Of a DNA stretch of 64,000 nt, positions 27,478-36,672 are shown piece after piece (position 1 is the first letter of the stretch; each line of letters begins with the position of its first letter). Source of the DNA: Planctomycetota bacterium (lineage in GTDB: Bacteria > Planctomycetota > Phycisphaerae > Phycisphaerales > UBA1924). Location: the NCBI GenBank assembly GCA_013285505.1, contig CP053450.1:2836796-2900795 (forward strand). The letters are read 5' to 3'. A program made the translations under genes and the position numbers. The notes under the pieces were generated by a model. The model saw only the letters and a program-made list of their open reading frames with translations. It was not told where the DNA came from and did no database searches.

Positions 27478-29235
27478 TCACCACGCCCCCCCACCACCAC
27501 CTCCACCACCCCCACCAGAAAACCCGCCAGAGAACCCCGACCCGCCGCTCCCAAAGCTCGAACCACCCCCACCCGAGCTCCGCGGCGTAGACACCATCGT
27601 GCTCCCCATCGAATCCGTCGTCCGTCCCAGATGCGCCGCCCACAACGCCGTCGTCCACGCCGCACCCGACGGCCCCACATACCACTCCGGCTCCGGCACA
27701 AACAACCCCTCAAACTTCTCCCCCCACTCCTCCACCAGCCCCAACGCCAACGCATACGGCAGCAACGACTCAAAGTGCGGCTGAAAGCCTTCCTTCCCCG
27801 CCCGCGCCTCGAGCTCACCCCGCTCCGCCCGCACGATGTACTCCTCCAGCCCCTTCACCGCCTCCACCGCACGCCGCCCCTTCGCCGTCCGCCGCGGCAT
27901 AAACCGCGCCACGATCGGCAGCTGCGGCGCAGTCAACACCGCCGCGATGATCCACGGCACCGGCGGCAACCCCTCCACCCGCACCGCCACAATCGCCCCC
28001 ACCACACACACGATCGCCCAGAACACACCGGCCGCCAGCCACCCGCCCCGCACCCCCGCCGGGCTGCTCGCGTAATACCCGGCCTCCACCAGCGCGTCGT
28101 AGGTCTTGTCCGCCAGCTTCGGCAGATACGCGTAGAACTTGTGCTGCAACCCGCTCAGCTTCACCTCGCGGCTCTCAGCAAACACCTTGTTCAGCAGCAT
28201 CCGCTCCGCGTCCGTCATCGCCTCATCCGGCTCCCGCAGCTTCGTCAGCTTCACCTGCTTCGCCTTCACGCGCCCGTCGGCCGACGTCGCCGACGCGTCG
28301 ATCCGCAGATACCCCCGCACCGCCAGCCCCACCAGCGCCGCGGTCACATCCCGCGTGTCCACCCGCTGATCAATCAGCGTGCCCAGCTGCAGCGGAGACA
28401 ACCCCTCCGGCGCCGCATACTGCACCACCACCGACCCCGGCGTCCCCTGATCCCGGCCCCGCTTCCACCACAACAAAAACAGCAGCGGCGCGGTCACAAA
28501 CGGCACCGCCACCACCCAGTTGTCCGCGACAAACCAACCGAGGCGCCGCCCCAGATCCGCGTGCGCCACCGCACCCGGCGCCCACCCCACCACCACCGTC
28601 AACCCCTCACGCGACCGCAACGACCCGTCCACCCCAAACCGCACCGTCCGACCATCCACCGACGGCTCCGGCCCCGCCAGCGACGACCCGAACGAACCCA
28701 CGTACGACTGCGCCCGCACCGAATCGACATCCACCCCCTCCGGCAGCGTCACGCGGCACGTCGCACGCTCGATCGGCACCGGCCACCCCGTCCCCGTCGC
28801 GTTCCAATACAACTCATCGTGCGTCTCAAACCCCAGCAACCCCCGCTCCACCTCGTACACGATCACATACACCTGCCGACCCGTCAGCGTGCGGTCCGCT
28901 CGGCCGATCCGCAGCCGCAGGTCCCCGCCCTCGCGCGTGCTCACCCACCGACGCGCCACACCCTCGCCGTCCTCCACCGCCAACACCCGCAGCCGCATGT
29001 CAAACGACGACCCCGACCGCCGATACCGCGTCGGGATCTCCCGGAAGATCCCGCGGTGCCCCTCCCGCGAAAAGTCCGCCACGATCGTCTCGCGCACCAG
29101 CATCGACGCGTCGTCCCGCACATCGATCTCAACAGCAAACGAATCGATGTCCCAGTCGAGCCCCTGCGCCGCCGCCCGCGCCCCAAACACCAGCACCGCA
29201 CAACCAAACACCAACAACACGCCGATCCGTTTCAT
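27478..29235 (-). CDS. DUF2207 membrane protein (LemA partner)
   Basis: A 585-residue protein with a signal peptide (IGVLLVFGCAVLVFGARAAAQ), an extracytoplasmic DUF2207 domain (SREGHRGIFREIPTRYR), a membrane helix at about 245 (VVAVPFVTAPLLFLLWW), a cytoplasmic winged-helix-like part, a second membrane pair near 410-450 and a Gly/Ser/Phe-rich tail ending in ten glycines then AW. DUF2207 and LemA genes are commonly paired; the start here overlaps the lemA stop (ATGA). Function not established. A copy of the last codons is found at 26394-26489. Confidence 0.88.
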   Translation of the reverse strand: MKRIGVLLVFGCAVLVFGARAAAQGLDWDIDSFAVEIDVRDDASMLVRETIVADFSREGHRGIFREIPTRYRRSGSSFDMRLRVLAVEDGEGVARRWVSTREGGDLRLRIGRADRTLTGRQVYVIVYEVERGLLGFETHDELYWNATGTGWPVPIERATCRVTLPEGVDVDSVRAQSYVGSFGSSLAGPEPSVDGRTVRFGVDGSLRSREGLTVVVGWAPGAVAHADLGRRLGWFVADNWVVAVPFVTAPLLFLLWWKRGRDQGTPGSVVVQYAAPEGLSPLQLGTLIDQRVDTRDVTAALVGLAVRGYLRIDASATSADGRVKAKQVKLTKLREPDEAMTDAERMLLNKVFAESREVKLSGLQHKFYAYLPKLADKTYDALVEAGYYASSPAGVRGGWLAAGVFWAIVCVVGAIVAVRVEGLPPVPWIIAAVLTAPQLPIVARFMPRRTAKGRRAVEAVKGLEEYIVRAERGELEARAGKEGFQPHFESLLPYALALGLVEEWGEKFEGLFVPEPEWYVGPSGAAWTTALWAAHLGRTTDSMGSTMVSTPRSSGGGGSSFGSGGSGFSGGFSGGGGGGGGGGAW

Positions 29236-29811
29236 GCCTGCGCTCCGTCAGCAAACCGAACCACAGGCACACCCGCCGCCTTCAGGTCCGTGATCTCAAA
29301 GAACTCCCCCGCCCGCTTCCCCGTCAACCGCGCCACCACCGACGAGGGAAACTGCGCCACCGCGATGTTCAGGTCCCGTACCACCGCGTTGTAATACCGC
29401 CGCGACGACTCCAGGTCATCCTCCACATCAATCAACTGATCGTGCAGCGACCGGAACAGCTCGTCGGCCTTCAGATCCGGATACCGCTCCGCCAGCGCAA
29501 AGAGCCCCGCAAACCCCTTGTTCAGCCCCGACTCCGCACCCGCCTGAGCCTCCGCACCCGAAGCGGCTCGCCGCCCGCGCCCGCGCCGCAACAACCTCCT
29601 CCAGCGTCCCCCGCTCGTGCTGCGCATACCCCCCCACCGTCTCCACCAGCCGCGGCACAAGGTCCCACCGCTTCCGCAGCTGCACATCGATATCCCCCCA
29701 CGCACTGTCCCTGCGCACCGACAACGCCGCCAGCCGGTTGTATGTCACCCACACATACACCCCCACGCCCGCAACCAGCACCCCCAACACAACCAGCACC
29801 GATGGCGTCAT
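29232..29811 (-). CDS. lemA: LemA family protein
   Basis: A membrane-anchored four-helix protein, about 193 codons. The N-terminal helix (SVLVVLGVLVAGVGVYVWV) is followed by YNRLAALSVRRDSAWGDIDV, the RWDLVPRLVETVGGYA signature, and in the next frame LFALAERYPDLKADELFRSL, RRYYNAVVRDLN and FPSSVVA. The break is near 29570-29585, a GC-rich stretch. It is the first gene of the lemA-DUF2207 pair and is divergent from the repeat-rich gene at 30090, with 278 nt between starts. Confidence 0.88.
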
Positions 29812-30089
29812 CCCGTGCTCCTATGCGCACCGCGTCGCAGCCCAGGCCCCCGCCCGCACAACCGCCGCTCCCCGCAGTCTACAGGCTCCCCACCACCGCA
29901 TCTCCCGCCCCCGCACGGCCATCCGCCCCAACACATGACCGCCCTCGCGCGCGCAGTTCGAGCAAACCTCACCTACACATCCACACCTGCGCGCAAAGTC
30001 ATCGACCTCCACCCCAAACCCCTCGCACCCGCCCGCCTCTTCCGAGACAATCCGCACAGGCAGCCCCCGCACGCAACAAGGGGATCACC

Positions 30090-31358
30090 ATGCACACCAC
30101 CACCAACCGCATCACCACCCTCCTCACCTCCAACAGAGCCCGAAGCGCAAGCGAGGAGCCCCTCCCCCCCTCCAACAGAGCCCGAAGCGCAAGCGAGGAG
30201 CCCCTCCCCCTGTCCACCACAGCCCAAAGCACAAGCTCAGGCTCCCCCTCCCAAACTTCCGGCCACCAACCCACCACCCCACCGCTCAACCCCATCCTCG
30301 ACGACTACCTCGCTGGCGACCTCTCCCTCCCCGCCATCGCCACCCGCAACAACCTCAGCATCCGCACCCTCCTCACCCTCCTCGACTCCCCCGAAGTCTC
30401 CGCCCTCCTCGACGCCCTCACCGCCGCCGCCAACACACACGCCCAACGCCTCGCCACCCTCGCCCGCCCCCAGGCCATCGCACGCCTCACCGAACTCACC
30501 ACACACGACCCCGACCTCAGCACCCCGCCCAACCGCCCGCTCACCCCCGCCGTCCGCGCCCGAACCAACGAAACCTCCCGCAAAGCCGCCGCCCATCTAG
30601 AACGCCTCACCCACCCCAAAAACGCCCAACGCGCCAGCATGGGCTCCCCCCCTCCAAAAGAGGCCCAATGCGCAAGCATGGGCTTTCCCCCTCCCAAAGA
30701 GGCCCAACGCGCAAGCGTGGGCTTTCTTCTCCCCGAACCTGCCCAACGCGCCAACACGGGCTTTCCCCCTCCCAAAGAGGCCCAACGCGCAAGCGTGGGC
30801 TTTCTTCTCCCCGAACCCGCCCAACGCGCCAACACGGACTTTCCCCCTCCAAAACACGCCCACCCCCCAATCACCAACCCCACCCCCACCCCATCACCCC
30901 ACCCTCCCGTGGTAACCTCACCCCCCCAACCCACGGAGCCATCATGCACACCACACGACTCACCGCCCTCGCCGCAACCGCCCTCGCTCTCTCCGCCGCC
31001 AACGCCCAACACACCATCCCCGCCGACCCCGAACCCCGCTGGTTCAAGGGCAACCTCCACACCCACACCTTCTGGTCCGACGGCAACGACTTCCCCGAAA
31101 TGGTCGTCGAGTGGTACCGCGACAACGGCTACAACTTCCTCGCCCTCTCCGACCACAACACACTCAGCCAGGGCCAGCGATGGATGCCCATCGCCACCAT
31201 CAACCAACGCTCCCGCGAGTCCGCGTTCCCCAGATACCTCGAACGCTTTGGCCACTCCTGGGTCGAGACCCGCGGCCAGGACGACACCCTCGAGGTCCGC
31301 CTCAAACCCTTCGACGAATACCGCGCCCTCGTCGAACAACGCAACCAGTTCATCATGA
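30090..31358 (+). CDS. Repeat-rich protein with a helical (HTH-like) domain; true 3' end uncertain
   Basis: ATG 30090 follows AAGGGGA. The N-terminus contains two perfect 14-residue units (SNRARSASEEPLPP). Then comes a conserved-looking helical domain of about 105 residues (DDYLAGDLSLPAIATRNN...VRARTNETSRKAAAHLERL), of a kind that resembles small DNA-binding HTH proteins. After it lie six 13-residue units of the form AQRASVGFPPPKE and a Pro/Thr-rich tail. No stop occurs before 31358, so the frame overlaps the PHP gene by 415 nt. Such an overlap is unlikely, so the real end is probably near 30.9 kb and masked by an indel. Function unknown. Confidence 0.55.
   Translation: MHTTTNRITTLLTSNRARSASEEPLPPSNRARSASEEPLPLSTTAQSTSSGSPSQTSGHQPTTPPLNPILDDYLAGDLSLPAIATRNNLSIRTLLTLLDSPEVSALLDALTAAANTHAQRLATLARPQAIARLTELTTHDPDLSTPPNRPLTPAVRARTNETSRKAAAHLERLTHPKNAQRASMGSPPPKEAQCASMGFPPPKEAQRASVGFLLPEPAQRANTGFPPPKEAQRASVGFLLPEPAQRANTDFPPPKHAHPPITNPTPTPSPHPPVVTSPPQPTEPSCTPHDSPPSPQPPSLSPPPTPNTPSPPTPNPAGSRATSTPTPSGPTATTSPKWSSSGTATTATTSSPSPTTTHSARASDGCPSPPSTNAPASPRSPDTSNALATPGSRPAARTTPSRSASNPSTNTAPSSNNATSSS
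30129..30212 (+). repeat. Two tandem 42-nt units inside a coding sequence
   Basis: The units begin at 30129 and 30171 with TCCAACAGAGCCCGAAGCGC and continue to a run of C. A third, degraded unit follows (30213 onward). Their reverse complement contains CTCGCTTGCGC, relating them to the palindromic elements in the right half of the window. Confidence 0.75.
30624..30857 (+). repeat. Six tandem 39-nt units inside a coding sequence
   Basis: Unit starts are 30624, 30663, 30702, 30741, 30780 and 30819. Each begins GCCCAACGCGC (or a close variant), contains an imperfect palindrome with GCCCA/TGGGC arms, and adds exactly 13 codons. Two unit subtypes alternate (one with CTTTCCCCCTCC, one with CTTTCTTCTCCCC), implying pairwise duplication. 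A solitary copy in the opposite orientation lies at 50656-50686. Confidence 0.9.
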
Positions 31359-32251
31359 TCCAGGGCGAAGAGATCACCGGCAGCTTCGAACGCCGCCCCA
31401 TCCACATCAACGCCACCAACCTCGCCGAACGCATCGACCCGCAATCAGCCGACAGCGTCGAGGAGACCATCCGCAAGGCCATGCTCGAGGTCAACGCCCA
31501 GGCCGAGGCCCACGGCCGCGAGATCCTCCCCCACCTCAATCACCCCAACTTCGGCTACGGCGTCACCGCCGAAGACATCGCCCCCGTCCTCGAAGAGCAA
31601 TTCTTCGAAGTCTTCAACGGCCACACCGGCGTCAACAACCACGGCGACGAACACCACGCCTCCACCGAGCAGATCTGGGACATCGTCAACACCATCCGCA
31701 TCGCCGAACTCAACGCCCCACCCATCCTCGGCATCGCCACCGACGACGGCCACAGCTACCACGGCCACTCCCCCGTCTCCGTCCCCGGCCGCGGCTGGGT
31801 CATGGTCCGAGCCACCCACCTCACCCCCGAATCCCTCATCCGCGCCATGAAAGCCGGCGACTTCTACGCCTCCACCGGCGTCACCCTCGACGCCATCGAC
31901 TTCAACCCCGACACCCGGACACTCACCATCAACATCCACCCCGTCGCTGGCGAGACCTACACCACCCGCTTCGTCGGCACCCTCCGAGACGCCACCCTCG
32001 ACAGCGAGCCAGTCCTCGACGCCGAGGGCAACGAGATCGCCGCCACCCGCCGCTACTCACCCGACATCGGCCGCACCCTCGCCACCGTCCGCGGCACCAC
32101 CGCCACCTACCAACTCACCGGCGACGAGCTCTACGTCCGCGCCATCGTCGAGAGCGACGCACCCCCCGAACGCCCCACCAAAGAAAGCCTCCTCAAACGC
32201 GCCTGGACCCAGCCGGTCACACCAATCCACCCCACGCCAGCCGACCAATAG
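30944..32251 (+). CDS. Secreted PHP-domain metal-dependent phosphoesterase
   Basis: A 435-residue exported protein. The signal peptide is MHTTRLTALAATALALSAANA. PHP-domain motifs follow: GNLHTHTFWSDG (metal His pair), ALSDHNT, HLNHPNFGYG and EVFNGH, with a late His in DDGHSYHG. The last third is beta-rich, as in CehA-type PHP hydrolases. ATG 30944 has ACGGAG about 7 nt upstream. Likely acts on phosphoesters outside the cytoplasm; substrate unknown. Its 3' end faces the S9 peptidase gene. Confidence 0.88.
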   Translation: MHTTRLTALAATALALSAANAQHTIPADPEPRWFKGNLHTHTFWSDGNDFPEMVVEWYRDNGYNFLALSDHNTLSQGQRWMPIATINQRSRESAFPRYLERFGHSWVETRGQDDTLEVRLKPFDEYRALVEQRNQFIMIQGEEITGSFERRPIHINATNLAERIDPQSADSVEETIRKAMLEVNAQAEAHGREILPHLNHPNFGYGVTAEDIAPVLEEQFFEVFNGHTGVNNHGDEHHASTEQIWDIVNTIRIAELNAPPILGIATDDGHSYHGHSPVSVPGRGWVMVRATHLTPESLIRAMKAGDFYASTGVTLDAIDFNPDTRTLTINIHPVAGETYTTRFVGTLRDATLDSEPVLDAEGNEIAATRRYSPDIGRTLATVRGTTATYQLTGDELYVRAIVESDAPPERPTKESLLKRAWTQPVTPIHPTPADQ

Positions 32252-32621
32252 GCCGCCGCAAGGCCAATCCCGACCCCCCATCGCGGCCAGTTTGCCCAGC
32301 TTCACAATGCACCCGCAAACAGCGCAGAAACACGTCCGGATTGACCCAACTTTGCCGCGTTCCCCCATTGCAGCCGCGCGCGAGAATCGGTATGTTTGCT
32401 CTCGACGCGGGTGCGTTTCTTGCGCACCAGCCGGCGCAGTCCGGCAGCGCATCAACGACGTGGGCTCGCACCAGAACGTGCGCCACCTCACGCCGACATC
32501 CAAAGCCGGCAGGGCTGTCCTACCCCTCCCCCGGCCGCCGCGATCGTGCACCGGAGAATGCCCGGAGGAAGCGTTCTTTGGTCCACCCGCGGCGGTCGGT
32601 CTTTTTCGACCGCGAGCCAAC
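32252..32621. other. 370-nt intergenic region next to the GC-skew switch
   Basis: No gene is supported here. The plus strand is C-rich before it and G-rich from about 33.0 kb on, so the skew minimum lies at or just after this gap. I see a short inverted repeat CGGTC/GACCG around a T run near 32600 and a lower-GC stretch near 32305-32360, but no consensus DnaA boxes. It could be a replication-origin region or only a convergent gene border. Confidence 0.35.
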
Positions 32622-34739
32622 TCACTCCAGCGGCATGTCCAACTGATCCACCAGGAACGCGTAGATGTCGGCCGTCTCGCGGATCGCCTTGCTCAGCGGC
32701 TTGCCCGCCCCGTGCCCGGCCCGAGTCTCGATCCGGATCATCACCGGGTTGTCGCAGTCCTGCGCGCGCTGCAGCGCCGCCGCGAACTTGTAGCTGTGCC
32801 ACGGCTTCACCCGGTCGTCCCCCTCGGCCGTCGTGATCAGCGTCGGCGGGTAGCACGCCCCCACCCGCACGTTGTGCAGCGGCGAGTACGCCCAGAGGTA
32901 CCGGAAGCCCTCCGGATCCTCAGACAGGCCGAAGTCGTCCGACCACTGTCGGGCGTTGGCCGATTGGGTGTGGTACCTCAGCATGTCCAGCACCCCCACG
33001 TGCGGCACGCACGCGCCGAACAGGTCCGGGCGCTGGGTCATGCAGGCGCCGACCAGCAGGCCGCCGTTGCTGCCGCCCTCGATGGCCAGCTTGGGGGTGG
33101 AGGTGTAGCCGGCCTCGATCAGCCACTCGGCCGCGGCGATGAAGTCGTCGAAGACGTTCTGCTTGTTGGCCTTGGTGCCGGCGATGTGCCACGCCTCGCC
33201 GTACTCACCGCCGCCGCGCAGGTTGGCCACGGCGTAGACGCCGCCCATCTCGACCCACGCCAGCCGCGAGGCGCGGAAGGACGGGGTGAGCGAGATGTTG
33301 AACCCGCCGTAGCCGTAGAGGAGTGTGGGGTTGGTCCCGTCGAGGGTGATGCCCTTCTTGTGCACGAGGAACATGGGCACCTTGGTGCCGTCCTTGCTCT
33401 CGTAGAAGACCTGGCTGGTCTCGAACTGGTTGAGGTCGAAGAGGACCTCGGGCTGGCGGAAGAGTTCGCTCTGCCCGGTGGTGACGTCGTAGCGGTAGAT
33501 GGCGCCGGGTTGGGTGAAGCCGCTGAAGCTGTAGAAGGTCTCGGGGCTGGTGATGTGTCCGGCGAAACCGGAGGCCGAGCCGACGCCGGGGAGTTCGACC
33601 TCGCGGACGGGCTGGCCGGTCAGGGTGTAGACGCGGACGGCGGTCTTGGCGTCCTGGATGAACTGGGCGACGATGTGGCGGCCGATGAGGCTGACGCCCT
33701 GGATGGCCAGCTCCTGCTCGGGCAGGACCTCGCGGACGCGGTCGGGGTTTGCAGCGCCGACGGCGATGACGCGCGAGTTGGGCGCGTCCTTGGTGGTGGT
33801 GAAGAACAGGGTCTCGCCGACGTTGCCGATGAAGTCGTACTGGCCGTCCCACTTGTCGAAGATGGGCGCGGGCTCGGTGGCGGGCAGGCCGTTCTCGAGG
33901 CGGATCATGTAGACGGCGTTGGCGAGGTAGCCGTCGAAGTGGGAGACGATGAGGAAGTTGCCGTCCTCGGTAACGGTGGCGTAGGGGTTGTGGGTGGAGA
34001 CCTCGGCCTGGTAGACGAGCGGGTCCTGGTCCTGCGGCGTGCCGAGCCGGTGGTGGTAGACCGCGACGGCCTGCTGGTCGTCGGCGTTGCCGTCGGCGTC
34101 GCGGGGGTAGCGGGAGTAGTAGAAGCCTGCGTTGTCGCTGGTCCAGGAGACCCCGGAGAACTTGATATCGCCGAGGGTGTCGGGGAGGTCCTGGCCGGTC
34201 TCGACATCGCGCTGCGCCAGATGCGCCCAGTCGGAGCCGCCGTCGGAGACGGCGTAGGCGAGCAGCTTGCCGTCCGGGCTGACTTCGGTGCCGCCGAGGG
34301 CCTGGGTGCCGTCCTCGGAGAAGGTGTTCGGGTCGATCAGCACGCGGGGCGTGGCGTCGAGTGCGTCGGCGACGTAGAGGACGGACTGGTTCTGCAGGCC
34401 GTCGTTGCGGGTGTAGAAGTAGCGGCCGCCCTCTTCTTCGGGGATGCCGAAGCGTTCGTAGTTGTAGAGTTCGGTGAGGCGGGCCTCGATGCGGCCGCGG
34501 GCGGGCAGCGCGTCGAGGTAGGCGTTGGTGACTTTGTTCTCCGCGGCGATCCAGGCCTGGGTCTCGTCGGAGGTCTCGTTCTCGAGCCAGCGGTAGGGGG
34601 CGGGCACGCGGACGCCGTGGTAGGTGTCCACGGTGCCGTCGCGGCGGGCGTCGGGGTAGGCCGGTTGAGCCAGGCTCGCGCCGGCGAGGGTGGTGGTGAC
34701 GAGCGTCGCGAGTGCCAAGATGGGCTTGTGGTGCCGCAT
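32622..34739 (-). CDS. Secreted prolyl oligopeptidase (S9A)
   Basis: A 705-residue serine peptidase that cleaves short peptides after proline. A signal peptide (LALATLVTTTLAGASLAQP) precedes the beta-propeller and the C-terminal alpha/beta-hydrolase. The catalytic triad is Ser557 in GGSNGG, Asp in GDDRVKPWHS (641-642) and His676 in AGHGAGKP, close to the numbering of mammalian enzymes. GGAG lies 7 nt before ATG 34739, and TATCAT about 30 nt upstream may be its -10. The frame is intact. Confidence 0.93.
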   Translation of the reverse strand: MRHHKPILALATLVTTTLAGASLAQPAYPDARRDGTVDTYHGVRVPAPYRWLENETSDETQAWIAAENKVTNAYLDALPARGRIEARLTELYNYERFGIPEEEGGRYFYTRNDGLQNQSVLYVADALDATPRVLIDPNTFSEDGTQALGGTEVSPDGKLLAYAVSDGGSDWAHLAQRDVETGQDLPDTLGDIKFSGVSWTSDNAGFYYSRYPRDADGNADDQQAVAVYHHRLGTPQDQDPLVYQAEVSTHNPYATVTEDGNFLIVSHFDGYLANAVYMIRLENGLPATEPAPIFDKWDGQYDFIGNVGETLFFTTTKDAPNSRVIAVGAANPDRVREVLPEQELAIQGVSLIGRHIVAQFIQDAKTAVRVYTLTGQPVREVELPGVGSASGFAGHITSPETFYSFSGFTQPGAIYRYDVTTGQSELFRQPEVLFDLNQFETSQVFYESKDGTKVPMFLVHKKGITLDGTNPTLLYGYGGFNISLTPSFRASRLAWVEMGGVYAVANLRGGGEYGEAWHIAGTKANKQNVFDDFIAAAEWLIEAGYTSTPKLAIEGGSNGGLLVGACMTQRPDLFGACVPHVGVLDMLRYHTQSANARQWSDDFGLSEDPEGFRYLWAYSPLHNVRVGACYPPTLITTAEGDDRVKPWHSYKFAAALQRAQDCDNPVMIRIETRAGHGAGKPLSKAIRETADIYAFLVDQLDMPLE

Positions 34740-34903
34740 GGTGATCTCCGTCGGGGTGTGCGGAGATGATACCTCGGTTCCGGTGCGGGCGGCTCATCGC
34801 GTCGCGAGCGGCTGACGCCACAAAAAAGCACCCGAGCGGCACGTGCCGGCCCGGGCGCGGGGTGGGGTCGGGATTGGGGGCGTGGTTGCACGCCGGGTGT
34901 CGG

Positions 34904-36316
34904 TCAGTCGAAGAGGGCGGAGGCGACGGGCGGGCGGATGCTCTTGAGGTCCACCGAGGTTTCGATGCGGCAGTGGGAGTTGGTGCGGTGGCGTTCGGCG
35001 AAGAAGAACGCGAGTTCGTACTCCTGCCCGTCCTCGAGCCACTCGAGACGGTCGAAGTCGATGCGCTGGCTGACCGAGCTGTGGATGCCGCCGATATCGA
35101 TGACGAGCTTGCCGTCCACGAAGACCCAGACGTCGTCGTCACCCTCGAAGGCGAAGAAGTCTCCCTCGCCCTCGTCGTAGGTGAACGTCGAGCGGATCTC
35201 GTAGGTGAAGTGGTAGTTGTGGTCGCTGCCGTCGGAGTTGCCGTAGAGCTCGTTGTCGATGGGGAAGAAGCCGCCGATGTCGGCGTATTCGTCGTCGAGC
35301 CGGTCGTCGAAGACCATGTTGCCGGTGAGCGCGTCTCGGCGGAGCGTAATGGAGAGGCGCTTGGCGATGTTCAGGCCGGGGACGTCGCGGTACCAGCTGG
35401 CCAGCGAGGTGGGCGAGTAGACCGCGCCGCCGCCGGGGTAGCCGGAGTTGCAGGTGTGGATCATGTTCCCGCCCTCGTCGTAGTCGGCGTGGGCGTAGCT
35501 GTGCTCCTGGTCGTTGACGTAGCCGCCGTTGGCCCAGAGGATGGCGTCCTCGGCCGAGACGACCTCGAGCCACCAGTGGCCCATGGCGCGGCCGTTCTTG
35601 ACCTTGTCGTTGTAGACACGGACCTGCATGGTCTCGGCGGTCAGCTCGCACTGCGAGCCGTTCTGCAGGGCGTACTCGACACCGTCGATGGTGAGGCCGT
35701 TCTGGTTGCCGTTGCCCTTGGGCCGGAAGAACGCGTACTCGGCGGGACCCTCGTAGCCCTCGAAGCGGGCGTGGAGGTCGTCGCGGGTGATCGTGGTGCC
35801 GTCGCCGCAGCGGAGCTGGAACTCGTTGTCGGGGTTGTTGCTGGGGTTGAGGTTGACGCGGCCGCTGATGGAGACGCCGATCAGGTGGTCGTCGTCGTCG
35901 TTGTCCTCGTGCTCCTCGAAGCACTCCCAGGAGCCGATGTGGTCGCTGCTGTACTGGGCGATGTAGTCCTTGGGGATGATGATGTGGTTCCCGGCCGAGT
36001 CGGTGGACTGGGAATGGACCAGGCAGCCGGAGCTCTTGAAGGTCGGCTTGCCGTCGGCGTCGAAGAGGTCTTCGACGATGTTGACGTAGTGGCCGGCGCC
36101 GCGGCAGGGGTCCCGCTCGAAGTCGGGGTGGCCCCCTGGCTCGCTGGCCTCGCGGAAGTCGCGGATGAGCCCGGTCAGCACGCGGGTGTCCCGCGGGTCG
36201 TCGCTCTGGGCGGAGGCGACGTTCGTGGCTCCGGGCGTCACGGCCTGGAACGCGGTGACGAGCCCGGCGGCGAGCATCAGTCGGATTGGACGGTCGATTC
36301 GATTCGTGCGTTGCAT
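34904..36316 (-). CDS. Exported fibro-slime domain protein
   Basis: A 470-residue secreted protein. After a signal segment (LMLAAGLVTAFQAVTPGA) it has the fibro-slime domain hallmarks: FREASEPGGHPDFE near the N-terminus and, near the C-terminus, FAFEGDDDVWVFVDGKLVID and DIGGIHSSVSQRI, a PA14-like carbohydrate-binding fold. ATG 36316 is chosen because AAGGGA lies about 6 nt upstream; ATG 36322 is possible. A polysaccharide-binding or matrix role is inferred from the family. Confidence 0.88.
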   Translation of the reverse strand: MQRTNRIDRPIRLMLAAGLVTAFQAVTPGATNVASAQSDDPRDTRVLTGLIRDFREASEPGGHPDFERDPCRGAGHYVNIVEDLFDADGKPTFKSSGCLVHSQSTDSAGNHIIIPKDYIAQYSSDHIGSWECFEEHEDNDDDDHLIGVSISGRVNLNPSNNPDNEFQLRCGDGTTITRDDLHARFEGYEGPAEYAFFRPKGNGNQNGLTIDGVEYALQNGSQCELTAETMQVRVYNDKVKNGRAMGHWWLEVVSAEDAILWANGGYVNDQEHSYAHADYDEGGNMIHTCNSGYPGGGAVYSPTSLASWYRDVPGLNIAKRLSITLRRDALTGNMVFDDRLDDEYADIGGFFPIDNELYGNSDGSDHNYHFTYEIRSTFTYDEGEGDFFAFEGDDDVWVFVDGKLVIDIGGIHSSVSQRIDFDRLEWLEDGQEYELAFFFAERHRTNSHCRIETSVDLKSIRPPVASALFD

Positions 36317-36672
36317 GTGCATCCCTTCATACCCCGTCGGGCCGGCTGGCCCGATTCGCGTTACACAGCTCTCCCCGGAATGGCTGCATCTCGAATATCC
36401 AATTTGCCAGCGGGAATGCCCGATGCGGGAGCAGAAAGTCCCTGCGCGCAATCAGATATGACGATCGTGCGGTCTGGCCGGGCGGATAGGTTGGGGCAAT
36501 CCCGTCGCGATGCCCGCGCGTCATGGCTCGGCGCGGGACGCCGTTGGATGAACGCGCGCGGACACCTGTCTCGGAGGAGGTTCCGGTTCGGCTATCGGGC
36601 CTGCATCGGCACGGTGCCTCTACGCGCGTCTGGGATTAAGGATCGGCTCGGGCGGGACGCACGGGGGGCGGG
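36317..36672. other. 356-nt non-coding stretch
   Basis: Lies between the start of the fibro-slime gene and the end of the ABC ATPase gene, both minus strand. It should hold the promoter of the fibro-slime gene and the end of the ABC transcript. The part nearest the gene is lower in GC than its surroundings; no confident promoter or hairpin was identified. Confidence 0.4.

Noticed and set aside
30624..30857. A CRISPR-like array of six regular units
   Set aside because: The 39-nt units are contiguous with no spacers, are a codon multiple, and continue an open reading frame; no cas genes are present.
32252..32621. DnaA boxes in the skew-switch gap
   Set aside because: No sequence close to TTATCCACA was found on either strand; the origin idea rests on skew only.
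32292..34769. A very long plus-strand open frame over the S9 peptidase gene
   Set aside because: Val/Gly/Ala/Asp-rich shadow of the antisense strand; the minus strand carries a complete catalytic triad and signal peptide.
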